20,944 nucleotides of DNA, from positions 1 through 20,944 of the forward strand of contig JAEZQX010000270.1 of assembly GCA_023441105.1 (NCBI GenBank), written 5' to 3'. The number at the start of each line of letters is the position of its first letter. The first letter of the stretch is position 1. The notes below the pieces were generated by a model, which worked only from the letters and a program-made list of their open reading frames with translations, had not been told where the DNA came from and ran no database searches. Source of the DNA: Pseudomonadota bacterium. Lineage in GTDB: Bacteria; Pseudomonadota; Gammaproteobacteria; Burkholderiales; Burkholderiaceae. Of this stretch, positions 20,757 through 20,944 are shown piece after piece. Position numbers and translations under genes: made by a program.

Positions 20757-20944
20757 GGCGGCAAGCTGCGGCGCCGTTCTGCCGAACTTCTCGCGAACAC
20801 CATCCCCACCCAACCCTCCCCTTGAAGGGGAGGGCTTTAGAGGCGTGCCGTCGGCGTTTGTTGCTGCTGTGGCATTGAGCTTTGTGGCGGCAAGCTGCGG
20901 CGCGTGCTACGGGGCTTCTCGCGAACACCATCCCCACCCAACCC
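20757..20944. repeat. Two copies of a ~60-bp intergenic repeat, 129-bp period
   Basis: Copy 1 (20757-20816) and copy 2 (20886-20944, cut by the window end) both start GGCGGCAAGCTGCGGCGC and both end with CTTCTCGCGAACACC then ATCCCCACCCAACCC. They differ mainly in a short middle segment. Between them is a palindrome of the type common in Xanthomonadaceae intergenic DNA. The array probably continues beyond the window. Confidence 0.75.
20814..20834. terminator. Intergenic palindrome CCCTCCCCTT-G-AAGGGGAGGG
   Basis: This perfect inverted repeat has 10-bp arms around a single G; a realistic hairpin has eight GC-rich pairs and the loop TTGAA. On the plus strand it is followed by CTTT, too short for a strong U-run, so terminator function is uncertain. 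The same motif is, to my knowledge, a dispersed repeat in Xanthomonadaceae genomes. Confidence 0.5.

Noticed and set aside
20757..20944. CRISPR array
   Set aside because: The two units are about 60 bp with a 129-bp period and contain internal differences. There are no short regular spacers and no cas genes.

Overview
The window is high-GC DNA (most rows about 60-70% G+C) with gammaproteobacterial gene content. The urocanate hydratase, the Asp-box propeller protein, the DUF4199/LuxR pair and the CCCTCCCC...GGGGAGGG intergenic palindrome together suggest the Xanthomonadaceae (Lysobacter, Luteimonas or Pseudoxanthomonas-like). This placement is inference; there is no rRNA, tRNA or other marker to confirm it.

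Left part (1-7136): a 19/21-identical short repeat pair lies upstream of a secreted 1121-aa protein with 11 Asp-box-like motifs. Two compact type II toxin-antitoxin modules follow on the minus strand: a ChpS/ChpB (MazEF-superfamily) pair with a perfect 22-bp operator palindrome over its -10, and a RelE toxin with a Phd/RelB-like antitoxin. Between them is a degenerate copy of the relE 3' end, and beyond them a truncated cupin gene, so this segment has been rearranged. Three housekeeping-type genes follow: a DUF4199 membrane protein, a membrane-anchored LuxR-type regulator and a glutathione S-transferase.

Central island (7342-18819): five minus-strand genes with gaps of at most 84 bp form one apparent operon. 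In transcription order they are a SNF2/HepA-like helicase with a C-terminal coiled coil, a winged-helix protein, an AbiEii/MenT-like nucleotidyltransferase whose start overlaps the winged-helix stop (ATGA), a very long type III-like (beta-class) DNA methyltransferase, and a Res-like helicase-nuclease with a PD-(D/E)xK motif. This looks like an anti-phage system: a type III-like restriction-modification core joined to an extra SNF2 translocase and an embedded AbiE-type toxin-antitoxin-like pair. It is the strongest candidate here for an undescribed or little-described system. No DrmA/B/C, PglZ, integrase or transposase is visible in the window.

Right part (18860-20944): hutU, with a perfect TATAAT and a good ribosome binding site, sits only 40 bp upstream of the helicase gene with no visible terminator. 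The defence operon may therefore be read from the hut promoter or may have been inserted directly behind hutU. The last 414 bp carry no gene; they hold a G-rich stretch, a 16-bp repeat pair, a near-perfect palindrome and two copies of a roughly 60-bp repeat with a 129-bp period, the second running off the window end.
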